Part shown: positions 61,655 through 64,000 of the stretch, piece by piece | Layout: each line of letters opens with the position of its first letter | Numbering within the stretch: the stretch's first letter is position 1 | DNA from: Papilionanthe hookeriana x Papilionanthe teres | Lineage: Eukaryota > Streptophyta > Magnoliopsida > Asparagales > Orchidaceae | Length of the DNA: 64,000 bases | Direction: 5' to 3' | Assembly (NCBI GenBank): GCA_022702705.1 | Contig: CM040427.1 | Coordinates: 69,848,783-69,912,782 of the forward strand | Position numbers and translations under genes: made by a program | Notes under the pieces: model-generated | The model's input: the letters and a program-made list of their open reading frames with translations, nothing else | The model's database searches: none | What the model was told of the DNA's origin: nothing

Positions 61655-64000
61655 ATGTCAATATCAGAAACTGTCTCCAGTAATTCCAACCCGTCCGAAG
61701 AATCCAATGTTGTTCAGAAAATTGGAGAGTTGCAGAATATTCGGGCATCCGACGGATTCGACTGGAAGAAGCTATCTCGAATGGTCCCAAATCGTCCGTG
61801 CATGCCTAAAGGGGAAAGGGAGGCTTAGTCACCTTCTTGGAACCGGACTGGAAAAAGGGATCCAACCTTTGCGGCATGGGATGAGGAGGATTCCATAATT
61901 ATGTCCTGGCTATGAGATTCCATGGACCGACAATCGGTGACACTTGCATGTTCTTGAATACCGCGAAAGGAAATTTGAGGCTATATCGACCGCACATACT
62001 GAAGGCCCGTGATGCTACCGCTTGTGTACGAAATCGAGGCGAAAACCGAGCACAGCCACGAAGACAAATCTGTCACAAAGTACGTAACTCGATGCAAAAT
62101 CTTTGGCAAGAATTGGATCAGCTATAGGGTAATTGAGATGAAATGCACGATGATGCGGCCACCTTGAAAAGTTCGTTGAGAAGGATCGGATATATGATTT
62201 GGCGAGGATTAAATTCTGAATTTGATCATGTTAGGATACAAATCCTTGGCGAGGAGGATACTACCGATCTCTAGAAGAGACAATCTCACTAATGCGAGCG
62301 GAAGAAAGTCGGAAGAGTGTCATGCTAGAACCGCATACTTATGGATGTGTCGGCCTTAGTAGCAAAAACAAATCGAGAGAAGTCGAATAATGATCCGCTC
62401 TAAACACTCGGGTAGAGAAAGCCAAGTGAAGGAGAACAAAGACAATCTTTGGTGTACTCTCTGCGAGAAATTAAGGCATACGAGGAGAAGTGTTGGAAGC
62501 TGAATGGTAAACCTCCAAGCCGAGAATGGGAGCAACAAAGACCTCAAGCGCATGTGGCAGAGCAGCCCAATATTGAGGAAAATTCAGAAAAAAAGGGTTC
62601 AGCAGTGAAGAAATTGAGAAACTAAGAAGCTTGTTGGGATCTCTTGAGAAAACTTCTGGAACATGTTCGATGGCTCTTTCAGGTAAATCTGTTTGCATGA
62701 ATGTCTTAGACAAATTCTATACCAACTCTTGGATCATAGACTCCGGTCTACTGGACCATATAACCCCGCATCTCAACTCTTCCATTCCTATACCCCATGT
62801 CCAAGTAACAAGAAAATTGTCGTGGCCAATGATTCTTTAGCTACTGTTGCAGGGATTGGAGACTACTTCTTAAACAAAAATCTGATGTTAGCACTGTTAT
62901 ACCTAATTTTCATTCAATAGTTCAAAATCAATTTGGGGTCAAAATAAAAAGTTTTAGGACGGACAATGCTTAGAAACTACTTCGATCGGATTCTATCACC
63001 TTACTTTCAATCACAGGGGATTATCCATGAGTCATCATGTGTGGAGACACCGCAACAAAATGGGGTAGTTGAAAGAAAGAGTGGGCATTTACTCAACACC
63101 ACCCAAGCCTTACTATTTCAAGGGAATGTTTCTAAATCCTATTGGGGAGAAGTAGTTCTTACTGGAACATATATGATAAATAGACTTCCCTCCCATGTGT
63201 TAGAAAACAAAAGCCCTATAGAAGTCCTTAAGCCATCTACCCTCACTTCGAAGCCTCGAATGGTCTCACACCAGAGTATTTAGGTGTCTTGTCTTTGTTC
63301 ATGCCCTCGAAACAACAAAGAGGGAAGCTAGACCTAGAGCCATCAAATGTGTTTTCCTCGGTTACTCACCCACTCAAAAGGGATACGAGTGTTACTGACC
63401 CCTCTACTGAGAAAATTTTAAATCTCTGCGAGATATTACTTTCACTTGAAAATAAACCTTTTTTCTCCAAGTCCTCTCTTCAGGAGAGATTTCAACGATG
63501 GAAGATAGTACTTGTCAGTCCTTTGAACCACTAAAATCCTTGACCTTCGCATGTGCTGCGCCGTGTTGTTGAACCGGAATCCCCGAGCCAAACTCTCCTC
63601 GTGTTCCGAGCTGAACCGGAGTCCTCTAAGCCAGATCACATCTAAGTCGCTCGATCACTATCACTCATAATTTTATAAGATTTTCTCGGGTGTATTCGAG
63701 GAGAAAAACCGTTCTGAACTAACACGATTCCAAGAATCCGATCCAAATTCGGAAATGAAATCACGGTAAAATCAGAACCACTTTATCCACTATCTCACTA
63801 TGTCTCTCTTAAGGGCCTATCACCAGCTCAAAAAAGGTTCATTGTGAGTTTGAACACCATTGTCATCCCTAAAAATATGTCTGAGGCATTGTCAAAAAGG
63901 GAATGGAGGAATGTTATGAGAGAGGAAATGGGTGCATTAGAAAAGAATAAAACATGGGAGATCGTTGATAATCCGAGAGGAAAGAACATTGTTGATTGCA
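61655..64000 (+). pseudogene. Copia-2 gag-pol (frameshifted, internally deleted, partial)
   Basis: Gag starts at ATG 61655 (MSISETVSSNSNPSEESNVV). In shifting frames it continues YLEWSQIVRACLKGKGRLSH, DPTFAAWDEEDSIIMSWL and LQILGEED-like pieces to about 62640. The protease motif NSWIIDSGLLDHITPHLNSS lies at 62722-62790. Integrase appears abruptly at ~62945 with KSFRTDNA, then IIHESSCVETPQQNGVVERK and YMINRLPSHVLENKSPIEVL. The GAG-pre-integrase zinc region and first catalytic D expected between protease and TDNA are missing, so there is an internal deletion. CVFLGYSPTQKGYECY-like sequence follows at ~63340. RT begins near 63890 with WRNVMREEMGALEKNKTWEI and VDNPRGKNIVDC at the window edge. Confidence 0.85.

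Larger units (their letters stand above)
61177..64000 (+). mobile_element. Ty1/copia LTR retrotransposon (copia-2), 5' part, runs off the window
   Basis: A 215-nt LTR (61177-61391) is followed immediately by the PBS, a gag, a protease, the C-terminal half of the integrase core and the start of RT. The 3' part is beyond the window end, so age and TSD cannot be judged. Confidence 0.85.

Noticed and set aside
1..64000. CRISPR arrays, rRNA or tRNA genes, bacterial operons
   Set aside because: No regularly spaced short repeats, no rRNA/tRNA signatures apart from SINE A/B boxes and retroelement PBSs, and the gene structure is clearly eukaryotic.

Overview
This window looks like nuclear DNA from a flowering plant with a repeat-rich genome. 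It is AT-rich, its genes have spliced exons and long introns, and most of it is made of plant-type transposable elements: Ty1/copia, Ty3/gypsy of the Tat type, RTE and L1 LINEs, tRNA-derived SINEs, CACTA, hAT-like and Tourist-like elements. There is no sign of bacterial gene organisation. The sequence does not let me name the species.

Two host genes are supported. (1) A two-exon gene on the + strand (20622-20876 and 22982-23680) encodes a complete 317-residue mitochondrial carrier that closely resembles the plant mitochondrial basic amino acid (arginine) carrier BAC2. (2) A gene on the - strand (28586-41878) encodes a DUF1771 plus Smr-domain (small MutS-related) protein. I could rebuild eight exons with matching splice phases. 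They carry the C-terminal ~320 residues; the N-terminal exons were not found. The introns hold solo LTRs, LINE fragments and foldback elements.

Layout: 1-1.2 kb, repeat debris. 1.27-5.95 kb, a decayed copia element. 6-20 kb, intergenic DNA with L1, SINE, MITE and CACTA remnants and one possible LTR-type region. 20.3-23.7 kb, BAC2. 23.7-28.5 kb, intergenic MITEs. 28.6-41.9 kb, the Smr gene. 42.2-59.6 kb, a 17.4-kb Tat-like gypsy element with recognisable LTRs, a broken sense gag-pol, and antisense coding remnants resembling the 'putative gypsy-type transposase' family. A 5.1-kb LTR-like insertion (50643-55788, target duplication ACTGT) and a hAT-like MITE (56929-57439) interrupt its 3' half. 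59.6-61.2 kb, unassigned. 61.2-64 kb, the 5' part of a second copia element that runs off the window.

The two genes are not functionally linked as far as I can see. The most interesting material is structural: several small foldback families present in multiple copies, clean target-site duplications that allow nesting to be reconstructed, and a gypsy insertion lying immediately upstream of the last recognisable Smr exon without a matching target duplication, which leaves open whether that gene is intact. I found no convincing new biochemical system.
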